Assembly (NCBI RefSeq): GCF_001653235.2
Contig: NC_035792.1
Location: 5,084,001-5,148,000 of the forward strand
Source: Pochonia chlamydosporia 170
Lineage: Eukaryota > Ascomycota > Sordariomycetes > Hypocreales > Clavicipitaceae
Direction of reading: 5' to 3'
DNA: 64,000 nucleotides
Shown here: positions 21,346 through 32,298 of the stretch, one piece after another
Numbering within the stretch: position 1 is the first letter of the stretch
How the letters are laid out: each line of letters opens with the position of its first letter
Program-made: the position numbers and the translations under genes
Notes under the pieces: generated by a model
The model's input: only the letters and a program-made list of their open reading frames with translations
The model's database searches: none
What the model was told of the DNA's origin: nothing

Positions 21346-22207
21346 TTAGTGTAGTGACTGAAGCATATGTGATGAATGCGACGGCATGCAAAGCGTAATA
21401 ATCTTATGGTCCTTCTTCGGTGACTTAGTCCGTTTCACCAGAGGCTGAAAGTCCAGAGACAGTTCGTCTGCGGACGTTTCCGATTTGTAGACTGGCAAGT
21501 TATGGGGTTCGGCATTTAAAACCGTTTCTTGGCTGGTGATAATTGTTTCGGCGGCGGATGCATCACTCTCAAAGCTTAAGCCTAATCCGTCCCCTGATGT
21601 TAAAGTAGTTGGGCCACGAGATTCCCTCTTGTTTGCTTCATTAATTGTGTTGTCTCTTTGACGTTTGGCCCAATCTCTACCATTCCGGAAAGCGGTAGCC
21701 CCTTGCCGGAATGCATCGCAGTTGCCGGTCACGCTCCAAGAGTTTATTTGCGTCATCACGAAGCCCTTCTTTGACCGACCAGAAGGCCTACGCGTCGCGA
21801 CACGACAACGACCAGCTCTCGTCTCTCTTGTTTGGCATCGTACCGCACAGGGCTTGGCGACTTTGTTTGCCGCCTGTCGGCAAAGTCACAACTGTATCAG
21901 GGGGGAGCTCGGCTTCAAGCGACCGGCCAACATTTCGCTGTGTCCGCCGCACCACCAGCTCACCATCGTTCGGGGGATCTTCTTCACACCTGGGCATGGT
22001 ACTCCTCAAAGATAAGTCGAACAGCATGCCTCGCGGCACACAATCTCGTGAGCCTTGTCCTGATGCGCTGATCATACCTTAACTTAGCAGGTAGGTGCCT
22101 GATGGTTGCTTCCGCTGCTTGCGGTTGCATTTGCGGGGAATACGATTGTATTCCCAGGGCTGTCGGGAACGGAGTTGCATAAAGTTTGACTCTACAGCCC
22201 TCCTTTC
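21346..22207 (-). other. Minus-strand open frames of uncertain status
   Basis: Three adjacent minus-strand frames (22345-22079, 22075-21788 and 21759-21346) are polar and Arg/Ser/Thr-rich, with blocks such as CEEDPPNDGELVVRR. They may be exons of one gene divergent from the MARVEL gene, but I could not join them with convincing splice sites. Confidence 0.2.
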
Positions 22208-23312
22208 ATGATCCAAGACGGCTTTCGCACCCCCAACACGTATCTCATTCTGAACCACCTTCAGAGCGCTTGGGGAAAACTCCAAATCCAACAGCCATCC
22301 AACTGTCATGGACTCGCCAAGACGACCTGCTTGAAGAGAGCACATCCCTATCTACCCACGAGGTTGGATTGGCGTCTCCATTTGTCAACTTATCCTGGAC
22401 GTCATCATTCTCGGCTTTGCTGTCTACAACGCCCTCGGACGTTCTTCTGCGAAGAGTACTTACACTACGATTTGCTGTGTGCGTACCCTCCGCTCTTGCT
22501 TCTTTTTCTCTCCCCCTTCCCCTCTCCTCCGCGAGAGTTATTTCAACATTTTTCGTCGGAGGCAATCTGAGCTAATAAAGCACTGTCCCTGCCAGGGCGC
22601 GGTAACTCTGGGTGTAACTATATGGCTGCTGTGCGCCTACTCTTGTCAGCCTAAATCATATAACTACTGGGCGGTCTCGACACTTGATATTATCCTCTGT
22701 CTATTCTGGCTAGTCGCATTCATCTTAGCAGCGATGGATGCCAAGGAGTTTATTTCCACTCTAGGCCCCGATGTGGCAGAAGCACGACTTTGGCCTGGCA
22801 TGGCTGCCACTGTTGCGACTCCAGCGGCATTAAGGGGTTGCGAGTTGTGAGTACATATTGTGAAATTTCTCTCTCAGTCGTGGGACTGGGTACATGACCC
22901 CCCCAAAATACTGATAAGCTTTTAATCTATCCTTAGCGCTCTCTTCCTCCTTGCCGCTATCGTTGATTGCATCGCCATACTCAAACACCGTCGCCAGGGT
23001 CTACAATCCGAGCCAACTCGAAGAGCAACTGGCTGGCCGTCCATTCAAAGCCTACCACGACGCTCGATGCCCACCCAAACTCATATGCAAGTAGCATATA
23101 AGCCAGAGCTGGATGGTCGGGTGGCATCAAACCAATTTATTTCATCTTCTCCAGGGCAGCCAGTTCCAAGACCCGAACCACATGAACTGTGGTCGAGAAA
23201 CCCGCCGCTGCAACAATATGCAGAGTTGTCATCTCCGGCAAAGCCCCACGAATTGCCAACAAACTTCTACCCATACCCAAATGACACGATCTCTTCGCGG
23301 AACGTTTCTTAA
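22208..23312 (+). CDS. MARVEL-domain membrane protein
   Basis: Four exons: 22208-22239, 22337-22478, 22596-22846 and 22937-23312. They total 801 nt (266 aa) with consistent phases. After a short N-terminus ending IYPRGW come four hydrophobic helices: QLILDVIILGFAVYNAL, GAVTLGVTIWLLCAYSC, STLDIILCLFWLVAFILAAM and FALFLLAAIVDCIAIL. This order, with the PRGW start and an acidic loop (MDAKEFISTLGPD), is that of ascomycete MARVEL proteins. About 110 polar, Pro/Ser-rich residues follow as a cytoplasmic tail. Such proteins sit in the plasma membrane or secretory membranes; the precise role is unknown. The first, very short exon is the least certain part. Confidence 0.75.
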
Positions 23313-23525
23313 TATCCGAGGGTTTTTCGTCTTCTACACTGTTGACTTGGTGTGAGACATGTACCAAGACATTTTTAGGCAGATGAGTCACTACCAAGTG
23401 GCACGGGCCGTGCCACTAGGTATATATTTGTATGAGAGCTGTCAGCCAGAATTGAAGATAATAAGTTCAATCGCAACACTCCCTGCAACAGTTCTCGCAG
23501 AGAATCACACTGCCAGATTCGCGGG

Positions 23526-24023
23526 TTACAGGAATACCAAAGACTCTGGTGATTCCGTGCTCGTGGTTGTCCTGGAATGCTCTCCGTTTGCGCTTCCTCC
23601 GGAGGAGCAAATTGCGCACTCGGCGCATGGTGTATCCGGGAATTCCTTGTTCCAGCGGTGCTTAAATCTGTTCCTCATCCCTCGAAATCGTACTTGAGCC
23701 TCTGCAAAAATCGCCTCAACGCGGCGCCGTCGAGGTCTCGCTAAGGAAAATGCGGCATGTCCGTCCCTCCTCGTCCTCTTCCGCCTTGCAGTATCAACAA
23801 TAATAGTGTCACCGTCTCTTGCATTGTGACCACCGGTAATATCGTCTGGGGGAAGCCGGCTCCGCTGGTTGATTTCTGTGTTGATGGAAAACGTTTCTAA
23901 TAGTTCATGACTATACCCGTTGAAATCCGATTGCACGGGGATTCGTACCTTGCGCAGGCGGCCTTGTTGCTCGTCGGTGGCGGCATTGTAGCTGTAAAAT
24001 TTTTGCTGACGACCTCCAGACAT
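23526..24023 (-). CDS. Hypothetical protein, basic
   Basis: A single open frame of 165 codons, convergent with the MARVEL gene. The middle is highly basic (TARRKRTRRDG, LARPRRRRVEA) and could be a nuclear localisation signal. Near the C-terminus is a small Cys cluster (CAECAICSSGG) followed by a Ser/Thr-rich end. I do not recognise it. The length and lack of internal breaks favour coding, but it could be one exon of a larger gene. Confidence 0.4.
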   Translation of the reverse strand: MSGGRQQKFYSYNAATDEQQGRLRKVRIPVQSDFNGYSHELLETFSINTEINQRSRLPPDDITGGHNARDGDTIIVDTARRKRTRRDGHAAFSLARPRRRRVEAIFAEAQVRFRGMRNRFKHRWNKEFPDTPCAECAICSSGGSANGEHSRTTTSTESPESLVFL

Positions 24024-24504
24024 TATGAAAGCATGGTAGTACGTTACGGTACGTTACGCGCGCCGGACATTGGGAAACCGTAAAAGCAGAGCCTTAAGGA
24101 AAATTAGAATCAGTGCAGCAATAAACTACAGAAACAGCCAAAGCAAAGAAATGGCAAAGCAAAGAATGCCTCTTATTCGTCAACCTCATCATCGATAAGC
24201 ATCTGCTTCGCTTTCTGACTCGGCTTCCGACTGCGCTTAGACGAAGGCTCCTGAGTGGGTTCAGTCGCTTGACGCTTGTCCTGCAAATCACCCGGGGCAA
24301 ATGATCCCACCGCAGAATTGCAATGTTGAGACCCGGAGTCGCTCGTGAGAGCCTCAAAATCAACAACTATATTCTCCTTGCTGCCATCACCCATTGTAAG
24401 AGAGGATGTGGAGCTGGCCACTCTGGGAGTAAATGTGTCAGATACAGAATGTGACGGCGATGCGGAACTCCCGCTGAGTTTGGCGGAGTCTTAGGAGCGG
24501 GCCC
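24024..24504 (-). other. Short acidic/basic open frame, status unclear
   Basis: A minus-strand frame at 24173-24421 (82 codons) starts MASSTSSLTMGDG and ends in a basic then acidic tail (SSKRSRKPSQKAKQ, then DDEVDE). It resembles the disordered end of a nuclear or transposase-type protein, but no domain is present. Confidence 0.2.
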
Positions 24505-24840
24505 TTGGGTCTTATTCCGATTCAGGCTAAAAAACGAGACCCAAAGCTTAGTGCACGAGTTGCTGCAAGGACATATAATGTAAGCCTCACAACCTTAACA
24601 CGTCGAATAAAAGGAACAGCATCGCGGCGCGATATTATGGCCAATTGTCGGAAACTTACAGATCTGGAGGAAAGTGCAATTATTCAATATGTCCTTGACC
24701 TAGATTCGCGATCTTTTCCTCCTCGGCTTTGTGGTGTGCGAGATATGGCTAATCGGCTGCTTGCGGATCGGGGCGCGCCTCTTGTCGGAGTCAACTGGGC
24801 TTCACGATTCGTCAAGCGCCACAAAACAGCGGAGGAGTGA
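24505..24840 (+). pseudogene. Pogo/Fot1-type transposase N-terminal fragment
   Basis: 111 codons carrying the psq/CENP-B-like helix-turn-helix region of fungal pogo-family transposases: SARVAARTYNVSLTTLTRRI, then CRKLTDLEESAIIQYVLDLD, FPPRL, DMANRLLADR and NWASRFVKRH. Full-length relatives are about 500 aa with a DDE catalytic domain, which is missing here, and the frame stops at 24838-24840. No terminal inverted repeats were found. It is a dead remnant. Confidence 0.65.
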
Positions 24841-26475
24841 CCGGGGGAACAGCCCTAGCTTCGAAGTAAATTAGAAGCTGTCTGGCAGCTTGCGTTTGGA
24901 GAAAACCTCCGCAACCTGCCATCGTTGTTTGGAAGGTGCTGGCTTTCCAATACCCATGGCTGCTCTCTTCGCAAGAGAGCAAGGGGTCCGAGTGGCCGCG
25001 TTGTTGTCGAGACTAGCTTTGCAGAAGAATATGAACTCCCATGGGTCTTCTGCTGTGCTGTCAGGGCGGCGGCGACGGGCTCAAAGTAGAAAGCGTAAAT
25101 CGGTTGGCCTGCAAGGTCCGGCCGCGCTAGGCATGGTCGCTCGCAGGATTGGATCCAGACGCGAAGATCGATCAGAGTTCGCTCGCAGAGCTCTCTTGCG
25201 AAGATCACTTCTCACCAGCTGAACCTGACGCGACCGCTGTGGTCACCAGCAACTTGCCTTGCCAACCGCGTATATGGGGGGTTTAGGATCTGTGCCGCAG
25301 TCCAGCGATTACGACAGAAGCCATGACCAAGTGTCTGGTGCGCGAACAATGCGGCGTTGGAGCAATGTCGGGGCATAAGCAAAGTCGGTGAGAAATTCGT
25401 GCTCCAACTGAGGCTGATCACATCCACTAGTAAGTTACGCTGTTGCAGAAGCGGCACCTCCCGCCCAACGATACCGTGTGCGACGGGCCGTACCAGAGAC
25501 TCTTTCCCAATCACTAGTGGTTTAGTCCAGACCACCTTCGCAATACAGATGAGTACATTGTGAACGGCTACGCAGTTGAGCTGTCTTCCTCTGTCCCTGC
25601 TTGTCGGGCACGAGATCAACATGGCGCCGACGCGTCGCGATACAACAACGGTCACAGCAAGCTCGTTTATCACTCTACCTGCGATGTACCACACAGAGCT
25701 CAGCGACTTGGCTGCTGCGGGTTGTCAAGTCCCGACTTCCCGTGGACTCTTGACCAGGCAGCATTCACAATGGGCTCCAGCTCTTCGGCAGGGCCTTACG
25801 ACACAGTATGGCACTCGGTTTGCTCGTCTTCACAGAGCGTACAGGACGCGCATCTTGCTACCGAATTTGCCAAGAAAAGCCGAATTGCTCGGGGTTTTAT
25901 TGTTTACTCTGCAACTCACGTTTGCATCGTCGATCTGCTGTTCTACCTAGGCTTTTTCACTCATAAGAGGACGGCAAGCCATTTGCAGCTCTGTTGTCAC
26001 TGTCGGCAGCTGGGATCTGCGATCCTACCTCTTTGATCATGGCGTCTTTGCCCAAGATCTGTGATCTTCTAACCCCGATCCAACATCCTAGTAAAATATA
26101 TCCTTTTGCACACCCGGGTGTGGCAGTTAGGAGTATACTCGAGCCACAGCTCCAGCCCGGCGTACAGCCCATAGTCATGATGCGGCTTTCCTGGACACAG
26201 GTTTGTGACTACTTCATGTGAGCTTCCGTTGTTGTGCCACACTTATCAACCTCGTTTCCGCTCCTATGTAGCCTGGCTTCATTCTGCAAATCCGTTTCAA
26301 TACAAGGATCGACGATATCGTACGAGGGCACAGCAGTTGACAGGAGGGTACGCATGACACCTACCCTACATCGGGTTTCTTTTTTTTTTTTTGTCGCAAC
26401 ATATGCCAACTGCCCTATGTTTGTCCACATTAATCCGTAGTTCGGGAAAAAACATGAAAATTAATACTATTGCGT
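24841..26475. other. No gene recognised
   Basis: About 1.6 kb with several overlapping open frames (25212-25694 minus; 25560-26036 and 25576-25950 plus), none with recognisable motifs. The region is bounded by a transposase remnant and a decayed gene and probably consists of old repeat material. A 12-T run lies near 26381. Confidence 0.35.
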
Positions 26476-26685
26476 CTACACTCCACACTCATCCCATCCT
26501 AGATTACAGTGGGATATCAGAGCAATCCAGGGAGTCAAGTATTTGCAAACATCGTGATACATCAGGCACCGAGCACAGTCATCGGCCTCATGACAACAGA
26601 GGGCGGGTTCGCGTTCATATAGTTCTATGTAATCGATGGGGTGTTTGACATGAGACAAGGCGGAACAGGGAATCCTCACTGACAT
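26476..26685 (-). pseudogene. Decayed paralog of the secreted Cys-rich protein at 29743-30084
   Basis: The C-terminal half (ADDCARCLMYHDV, KYLTPWIALI, then C-N and DECG) lines up with ADDCAACLIYQDV, KYLTPWVALI and DECG of the 29743-30084 protein, and the DNA is also similar over about 110 bp. The signal peptide and the first cysteines are not present upstream in this frame. It is best read as a truncated duplicate. Confidence 0.6.
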
Positions 26686-27145
26686 AGAGCCAAAGAACAG
26701 AACAATTGAATACTAGCTTGGAAAGACTACAGACGCATCTAGATTGACCAGTTTATGGCGCAGCTATTTTACGCTTGGCTTGGATGAATGGCGGCGGAAG
26801 GCTATCGAAATTGTCCATGCATTTGGGAACACGGACGTGCGGGTTTCCGTTGCACTCGGACTGCCCGATGAGACTCTAATATCGCCACGAATGTTACTTG
26901 CTGCCCCAGAAGCGGCATACATACACTTCAATGTTCGGAGTTTGAGATGAATATTCGAGGGCCAGCCTCGTTGTAAGAATAGCTATGTTAATTTGCGGCC
27001 TCTCCTCCTCCGCCAACCCCCCGAAAAAAAAAAATAAAATAAAATAAAAAACACCTTGCAGCGACTTAGACGCTAGTTCCATTGGTGTTCTCTACCTACC
27101 GCTGTTCAAAAAGTTTAAAACACATAGCACTCACGTTTCCGCGTC

Positions 27146-28939
27146 TCAACTTGGGTATTTGTCTGGAACAACATTTAGACCCTTGGTGCCGGTAAGCCCC
27201 AAGTTTTGAACAATACTTTGCGGAATAGGCGGGGTCTCACGAGACCCCAGCCCATCAGCCGCATACCTGTTAGCCTCGCTAACGAGCTCCTCCTTGCCCC
27301 ATCCGAGTCCTCTGAGATGCAGTCTATAGTATGCCAACCAAGACTTATATATCCGGATCTTTTCCTTCTCATCCATCCTTTCAGCAATGTGATGAACTTC
27401 CTCACCAGATGCCATGCTCGCCTCGTGTGGAATAAACCTTGTCTGGTTCAACGCCGAGTTGGGAAAGAACGACTCAGCCTCACAAATGAGGAAAATGCCA
27501 CGCCCTTCAGCGTTTGCACGCCCGGTGCGGCCTAGACGATGAACATAACTTTGTTTGTCCAAGGGGATACCAATCTGAAATACGGTAGTAACTCCGGGGA
27601 AATCCATTCCTCGAGCGACGAGGTCAGTGGCCACTAAAATTGCCGAGCTAGCGATGCGGAATTTATTGCTGATCCTTGTCCGCTTGTTTTGTCTCATTCG
27701 ACTCTGAAGAGAAGAGATCTGGGGCAGACCGGGCACCATGGATAGAATGTGCCCATAAAATCCGGCTAGCGCAGCCGTTGGAGCAAAGACGATAGCTTTG
27801 TAGTTTTCATGCTTTGTAGCTTCGTCTACCACGGAACTTACCATACCTGCTAAGACGGATGCGAATGTAGGAACTTTAATGAGCATCTGGGCCACATGCT
27901 CGTGTGTATTAGTTGCACCGGTGGGGATGGTAGAGATGGACTTGTATCCTGGGGATAAAACGAGGCCGGCTACTTGACTAACATGAGGCATAACGGTGGC
28001 AGAGAAAAGCATGCTTTGTCTGGGTGCCCTCTCCTTGGACGGAAGGTTTCGGACAATCTCTCTCAAAGTTGGCATGAAGCCCATGTCAAGCAAAGTATCA
28101 GCTTCATCAAGAACAAGGGTATCTAATTGTCCAAAAGCATTCGAGATGTGCTCATTAGACATGTGGTCGACGAGTCTTCCAGGGGTGGCGACCAGAACAT
28201 CACATCCATTCAAAATTTGTATCTTTTCTTTGTCTCTATTCGTCCCGCCAATGGCAGTACATACGCGGTAGTTGGGTAACCTCTGGAGCAAACGGGTAGC
28301 TTCCTGGGCAATTTGTAATGCTAGCTCCCGGGTTGGGGAGACAACAAGTAAGGAGACGGTCGAACTTGCAGGAGATTTCTGGGAAACCATTGTCTGAAGA
28401 GCTGGTAATAAGAATGCAACCGTTTTGCCAGTGCCGGTTTTTGCTTGGACAAGACAGTCCCTTCGGTTTGGGGGTAAGAGCTCCCACAGGGTAGCGGCCT
28501 GTACGGGCATCATGTGCTGGAATCTGAGGTCGTCAGTGATAGCTTGGGTCAAAAGGGGATGGAGAAAGTGTGCGCTAAGATCGGCGAATCTTGGTGTGTC
28601 ATGACGCAAATCCTCGGTGAGACTAGGTGTGGAATTAGTCGCCGGCGGCAAGTCGTCTACATCCATTGCCATGGATGGACCGTCCGAGGCAAAGGCAATA
28701 CCGTCATGCTCTACCCTTGTGGAATTCCTTGCGGTCTGCTTTGACGCAAGTTTTGGCCTACGATGGCGTGGGTGACCAGGATATTGACCCTTTGCCCCTA
28801 GTCTTTTGCTCCTGAGGGTAAGTAAGGTCATGGTAACTTGTTTTGCACCGAAATCGAGAGGCAGCTGGCACAGAAGTCGACTGAACCAGCGTGCAGTCAG
28901 TAAATTCACAGGCGCGCGGAACTCAATAACCCTCCGCAA
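27146..28939 (-). CDS. DEAD-box RNA helicase, probably mitochondrial (Mss116-like)
   Basis: One uninterrupted frame of 597 aa. Motifs in order: Q-motif region FQHMMPVQ, motif I AKTGTGKT (166-173), Ia SPTRELALQ, Ib TPGR, II DEAD (278-281), III SAT, V TDLVARGMDFPG and VI HRLGRTGRA. These are the full set for ATP-dependent RNA unwinding. The first 50 residues are Arg-rich with almost no acids (MRRVIEFRAPVNLLTARWFS), like a mitochondrial targeting peptide. The C-terminal extension, with YKSWLAYYRLHLRGLGW and QNLGLTGTKGL, resembles the Mss116/CYT-19 group that chaperones mitochondrial introns. Met at about codon 37 is an alternative start. Intron-free coding is unusual beside its neighbours. Whether it is the main genomic copy or an extra one cannot be told here. 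Confidence 0.85.
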   Translation of the reverse strand: MRRVIEFRAPVNLLTARWFSRLLCQLPLDFGAKQVTMTLLTLRSKRLGAKGQYPGHPRHRRPKLASKQTARNSTRVEHDGIAFASDGPSMAMDVDDLPPATNSTPSLTEDLRHDTPRFADLSAHFLHPLLTQAITDDLRFQHMMPVQAATLWELLPPNRRDCLVQAKTGTGKTVAFLLPALQTMVSQKSPASSTVSLLVVSPTRELALQIAQEATRLLQRLPNYRVCTAIGGTNRDKEKIQILNGCDVLVATPGRLVDHMSNEHISNAFGQLDTLVLDEADTLLDMGFMPTLREIVRNLPSKERAPRQSMLFSATVMPHVSQVAGLVLSPGYKSISTIPTGATNTHEHVAQMLIKVPTFASVLAGMVSSVVDEATKHENYKAIVFAPTAALAGFYGHILSMVPGLPQISSLQSRMRQNKRTRISNKFRIASSAILVATDLVARGMDFPGVTTVFQIGIPLDKQSYVHRLGRTGRANAEGRGIFLICEAESFFPNSALNQTRFIPHEASMASGEEVHHIAERMDEKEKIRIYKSWLAYYRLHLRGLGWGKEELVSEANRYAADGLGSRETPPIPQSIVQNLGLTGTKGLNVVPDKYPS

Positions 28940-29742
28940 ACGGTCTGGTATATAAGGGCCTGCTGCCGCGAAATAGCAAGTGAATGGTCAAAATGCAGTT
29001 GATGAAGCACAGTACATGTGTCAGTCCCTGAGCTATGGCAACGTCGGTATCATGTAGAATACCAGTCATGTTTGTGGAAGGCTCTCTCTATATAGATCAC
29101 TGACCAACTTCAGTGGTGCATGTACTTGCGATTGTGGCTTGCTCTGGGGCAGGGGGCCGATCCGGCAAGATTCAAGTAAAGGAACTTAGATCTCGGATCT
29201 TAAGCCTCGGATCGTAAGCGTCGGATCTTAAGCCTCGGATCTTATACCTCGAATCTTAAACCTCAGATCTTAACCTCAGATCCAAGAACTCACATCTTAG
29301 GTAGCAACCCGCATCATATAGCAGCACTGTAAACGCAGTCTCATAGTCGTTTCGCCGGCGACGTCAAACCGGTAACGCAATATACAAATAAGACGTTCTC
29401 GTAATAAAAGCTAGGGAGGAATGTCTCTGCCATCATTTGGGCCCATTTCTGCGGCTCTTTTCGCCCGCCTGATTCACTGTTAAAATACTCCCACCCAAAA
29501 ACCACATAACGAAAACAATAAGGCAATGCCTCTCCAGTGCGAATATGTCCAGAGTAGATGCTCATGTATCAGTAGTGTCACCCGTCTCCGTAGCATCAGT
29601 GCCTGGTGGCACATCTCCACGATACATCAGCACACGCAATAGGCCCGACTGCTACAGATTACAGTCCAAACGGCCGCGAATAATTCGCACTTGGGCTTTG
29701 CTTATGGAGCCTTTACTCCTGGTGTTTGACGCTCTATTGAGC
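28940..29742. other. Upstream region of the helicase and intergenic DNA
   Basis: No gene recognised. It contains the 14-bp-period repeat at 29195-29284 and a short unremarkable minus-strand frame (29341-29565). Confidence 0.4.
29195..29284. repeat. Tandem 14-bp repeat, consensus GGATCTTAAGCCTC
   Basis: About six imperfect copies in a row, with variation mainly at the third-last bases (TAAGCCTC, TAAGCGTC, TATACCTC, TAAACCTC). Similar words recur at 54661-54744 and singly elsewhere in the window. Confidence 0.7.
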
Positions 29743-30084
29743 TCATTCGGGTCCATCCATGAGAGGTAGCATTCTCGCTTCTAGATCCCCGCACTCATCA
29801 CGCCGTGGATTACAGTACGCTATCAAAGCGACCCAAGGGGTCAAGTATTTCCAAACGTCTTGATATATCAGACACGCGGCACAGTCATCAGCCATTTGAA
29901 GAAATGGAGAGCCGCAAGAACACAAGAGCAGACGTGCACCCCGCATGGCTGCAAACTCCTTTTGGGCGGCTGCGCATTCGCGAAGGCATTGTGTGCTTCC
30001 TTTGTTGCCATGCATGGCTGACACTGGTTCTAAAGCTATCAACGAGAGTGCCCAAAAAGCAACAACTGTCTTCGACAGAATCAT
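29743..30084 (-). CDS. Small secreted cysteine-rich protein (effector-like)
   Basis: 113 aa. The N-terminus is a clear signal peptide (MILSKTVVAFWALSLIALEP, then VSA, the likely cleavage site). The mature part of about 90 residues has eight cysteines in paired patterns (QCLREC, LCSCG, DDCAAC, then YC and ECG), suggesting four disulfides. The small size, signal peptide and cysteine content are features of fungal secreted effector-like proteins. The spacing recalls CFEM-type proteins but is not close enough to assign. A decayed paralog lies 3 kb away on the same strand, beyond the helicase gene. Host or target is unknown. Confidence 0.6.
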   Translation of the reverse strand: MILSKTVVAFWALSLIALEPVSAMHGNKGSTQCLRECAAAQKEFAAMRGARLLLCSCGSPFLQMADDCAACLIYQDVWKYLTPWVALIAYCNPRRDECGDLEARMLPLMDGPE

Positions 30085-30906
30085 TGCTATTGCTAGAAAA
30101 TCACTGGTCTAGTGGTGTGATAGGTATAAAATGATGACGACAATAGGGGCTGAGAAAAACGGGCGTTAGAGACCCTTAAATGTTTTCACGGCAATCATCA
30201 GAAAACAGCTTCTTTCTCAAGCGCCGAGTGGCGTGACATCTGCAATTACCACCTTTCCAGTCGTCAAACGCAGTATGTAATTGTACAGCAGAATGTCTCT
30301 ATCCCTTGCCGCATCGTGGTGTCGAGTCTCGTTCTGTGTCCAATCAACGGTGCTATCACAAGTTAGTGACATCAAGCGCTGAGGTGATTTGGAGGGCACA
30401 AGTAGCGGATCTTCATTGGCCAACGGTTCACAACAACAAACCAACAGATTAACAACCAACAATTATTCCTTTGACGAATACCTTTGCAGCCCACAACTCC
30501 ACATTAATCATGTATTTATGGAACGGATCTTGTTGGAGAAGCCTTCTAGCAAGACCGAAGTGACTCACCCCACCGCAAAGCCGCGCGTACCAATCCTAGC
30601 TGTGCTGCTCGCTTTCATCCCGTTCTCTGCCCCCCAGCTTTGAAACGCTTGGTGTATCTACGAGACATAATAAGAGGACGGGACCTTTATCTCTCTTTAT
30701 CTCCCTCGCATAAGCCAAGTCAAGTGAAATCGTTGTACAATCATATATAGCTCGCCATGTCCGTCATCTTTGCCGAATTGTTGCAGAAGGAACTATGCAG
30801 TTCCACAGATGTTACAAAGGTCTTTGAGCGTTCTTATTCGGAGCCGACCATATTTAAAACACTGTCTAACCGTGGCTAGTTCATCGATTGTGTTTGGCGC
30901 ATACTT
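30085..30906. other. Intergenic, no gene recognised
   Basis: Contains a short minus-strand frame (30217-30462) and plus-strand frames at 30389-30643 and 30770-30970, none recognisable. It should hold the promoter of the gene at 30907. Confidence 0.35.
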
Positions 30907-32298
30907 ATGGATGATGACCGGAGCCGAGCCTTATTGGCACGTAAGATCGAATCTACTCACCCAGCTGTAGATGTCAAAAACTCAGCATCAACACCGTGTG
31001 CGATTCTCGACAACGGTCCAACACCAGAAGGTGTGATTACTGGTGGTTCCGCTTCGTGTCCTCCATCCGATAGCTTAAGTCACAGTGATCACGATTTCCC
31101 ATCCGCTTATGCTAACTCGTCGGCGCAAGTTTGCATTGATAATGATAAACCATCTGACTCGAGGTTCCGCGACGGAGCATCTCGTACAGGCTGCCAAACA
31201 TCTGAAGAAGAGACGCCATGCTACCTCTCTCCTTTGCTCATATCTAGTTCTCGGCGTAGACCTCGAACACCCGATATTGAAGACGAAGCTGTTACTTACA
31301 GCAATGGACGCACCAAGCGCCGACGAACGAGTGAGGAAGAAGGAGGTGCAAAAGAGGATTCGTCGGTAGATGTCTCACAGCTGTCACCCCCACCTCTCCA
31401 GCGGAGATTGCCTGATCCGGGGAAGAGAAGGAAAGAAACAGCCCCTGTCTTCGGGATACAGAAATTTCTCAAGATTGAGGAGTCGCTCCGACTTAAGGTT
31501 TTTAAACATGCTGAGCTAGATGGCTTGCAAGATGCCTGGAAGTTGGTTGATGCCTTTAGATCCCAACCCATCGAACAAGTGCCGCCTATTCCATCATATT
31601 CCCCGGTTAAGAGACTGAAGTGCTCTCTGTATTATGTATCGGAGAAAAAGAGTAGCAGCTTGATGGTCAGAGCGCAGATTTGGCGTCGATTCAATATGGT
31701 GCAGGTGATTGCCGAATATCGCCGTCAGGAGAAGGAGAAAGAAAACAAGAAACGAACCGAGTCCATCGTGGAAGACTTCAAAAGAGAGCTTTTCCCAGGG
31801 GAGAGTCCAGCAGAAGCAGAATCGTCTTGGGATTGCTTCCGTCGAGAAGGAGATGTCTTATTCGAGGCCGTACAACGTTATGGTTATGGCGCCCTGGTCA
31901 TTCCGCTGCAACGGGTAGCTGACGGAAGGTTTGTGCTCCGTGATTGCTTATTAAATGGAGCTAATGTACATAGTTTGCATGGGATTTCACGCAAACGTAT
32001 TGACGACTTCGTCGACTACATAGGTAGGTGCAAGCCCGGATTGGAGGCAAGGATTCGTAACTTTTCTTACGTCTTGCCAAGATTGATGACCTGGGGCTTA
32101 CCGCCGGATGGTCTGTGGATTGAGAATATGCGCTATGAAAATCTATCCGTGGAGGGTGATGATGTTTTCAATCGCATGTTTCCGCTGCCTCCGAATGTTA
32201 CAGGAGCGGAGTTGCAGCTGCCAGGTTTGGGCACGGAGATAACACCTTGGCCCACGCAGGTTGTTACTGGAGACTCGGTCCCTGACGTCGTGACGTAG
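30907..32298 (+). CDS. Hypothetical protein, probably nuclear
   Basis: 463 aa in one uninterrupted frame. Residues 1-160 are disordered: Ser/Asp-rich with basic clusters (SSSRRRPRTPD, RTKRRRTSEEEGG) that fit a bipartite nuclear localisation signal. From about 185 the sequence looks folded, with a helical segment, a Lys/Glu-rich stretch (YRRQEKEKENKKR) and a later part with aromatic and hydrophobic patches (EAVQRYGYGALVIPLQ). No family is recognised. The length of the undisturbed frame and the change from disordered to ordered sequence argue strongly that it is a gene. No function is proposed. Confidence 0.65.
   Translation: MDDDRSRALLARKIESTHPAVDVKNSASTPCAILDNGPTPEGVITGGSASCPPSDSLSHSDHDFPSAYANSSAQVCIDNDKPSDSRFRDGASRTGCQTSEEETPCYLSPLLISSSRRRPRTPDIEDEAVTYSNGRTKRRRTSEEEGGAKEDSSVDVSQLSPPPLQRRLPDPGKRRKETAPVFGIQKFLKIEESLRLKVFKHAELDGLQDAWKLVDAFRSQPIEQVPPIPSYSPVKRLKCSLYYVSEKKSSSLMVRAQIWRRFNMVQVIAEYRRQEKEKENKKRTESIVEDFKRELFPGESPAEAESSWDCFRREGDVLFEAVQRYGYGALVIPLQRVADGRFVLRDCLLNGANVHSLHGISRKRIDDFVDYIGRCKPGLEARIRNFSYVLPRLMTWGLPPDGLWIENMRYENLSVEGDDVFNRMFPLPPNVTGAELQLPGLGTEITPWPTQVVTGDSVPDVVT

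Noticed and set aside
21786..25650. Short similar word (about 20 bp, CGCGTCGCGA-ACACGACAACG type) at about 21790 and 25630 as a shared repeat
   Set aside because: The match is short and does not extend to either side, so chance cannot be excluded.
29195..29284. Possible CRISPR-like array
   Set aside because: The 14-bp units are directly adjacent with no spacers, and the genome is clearly eukaryotic.
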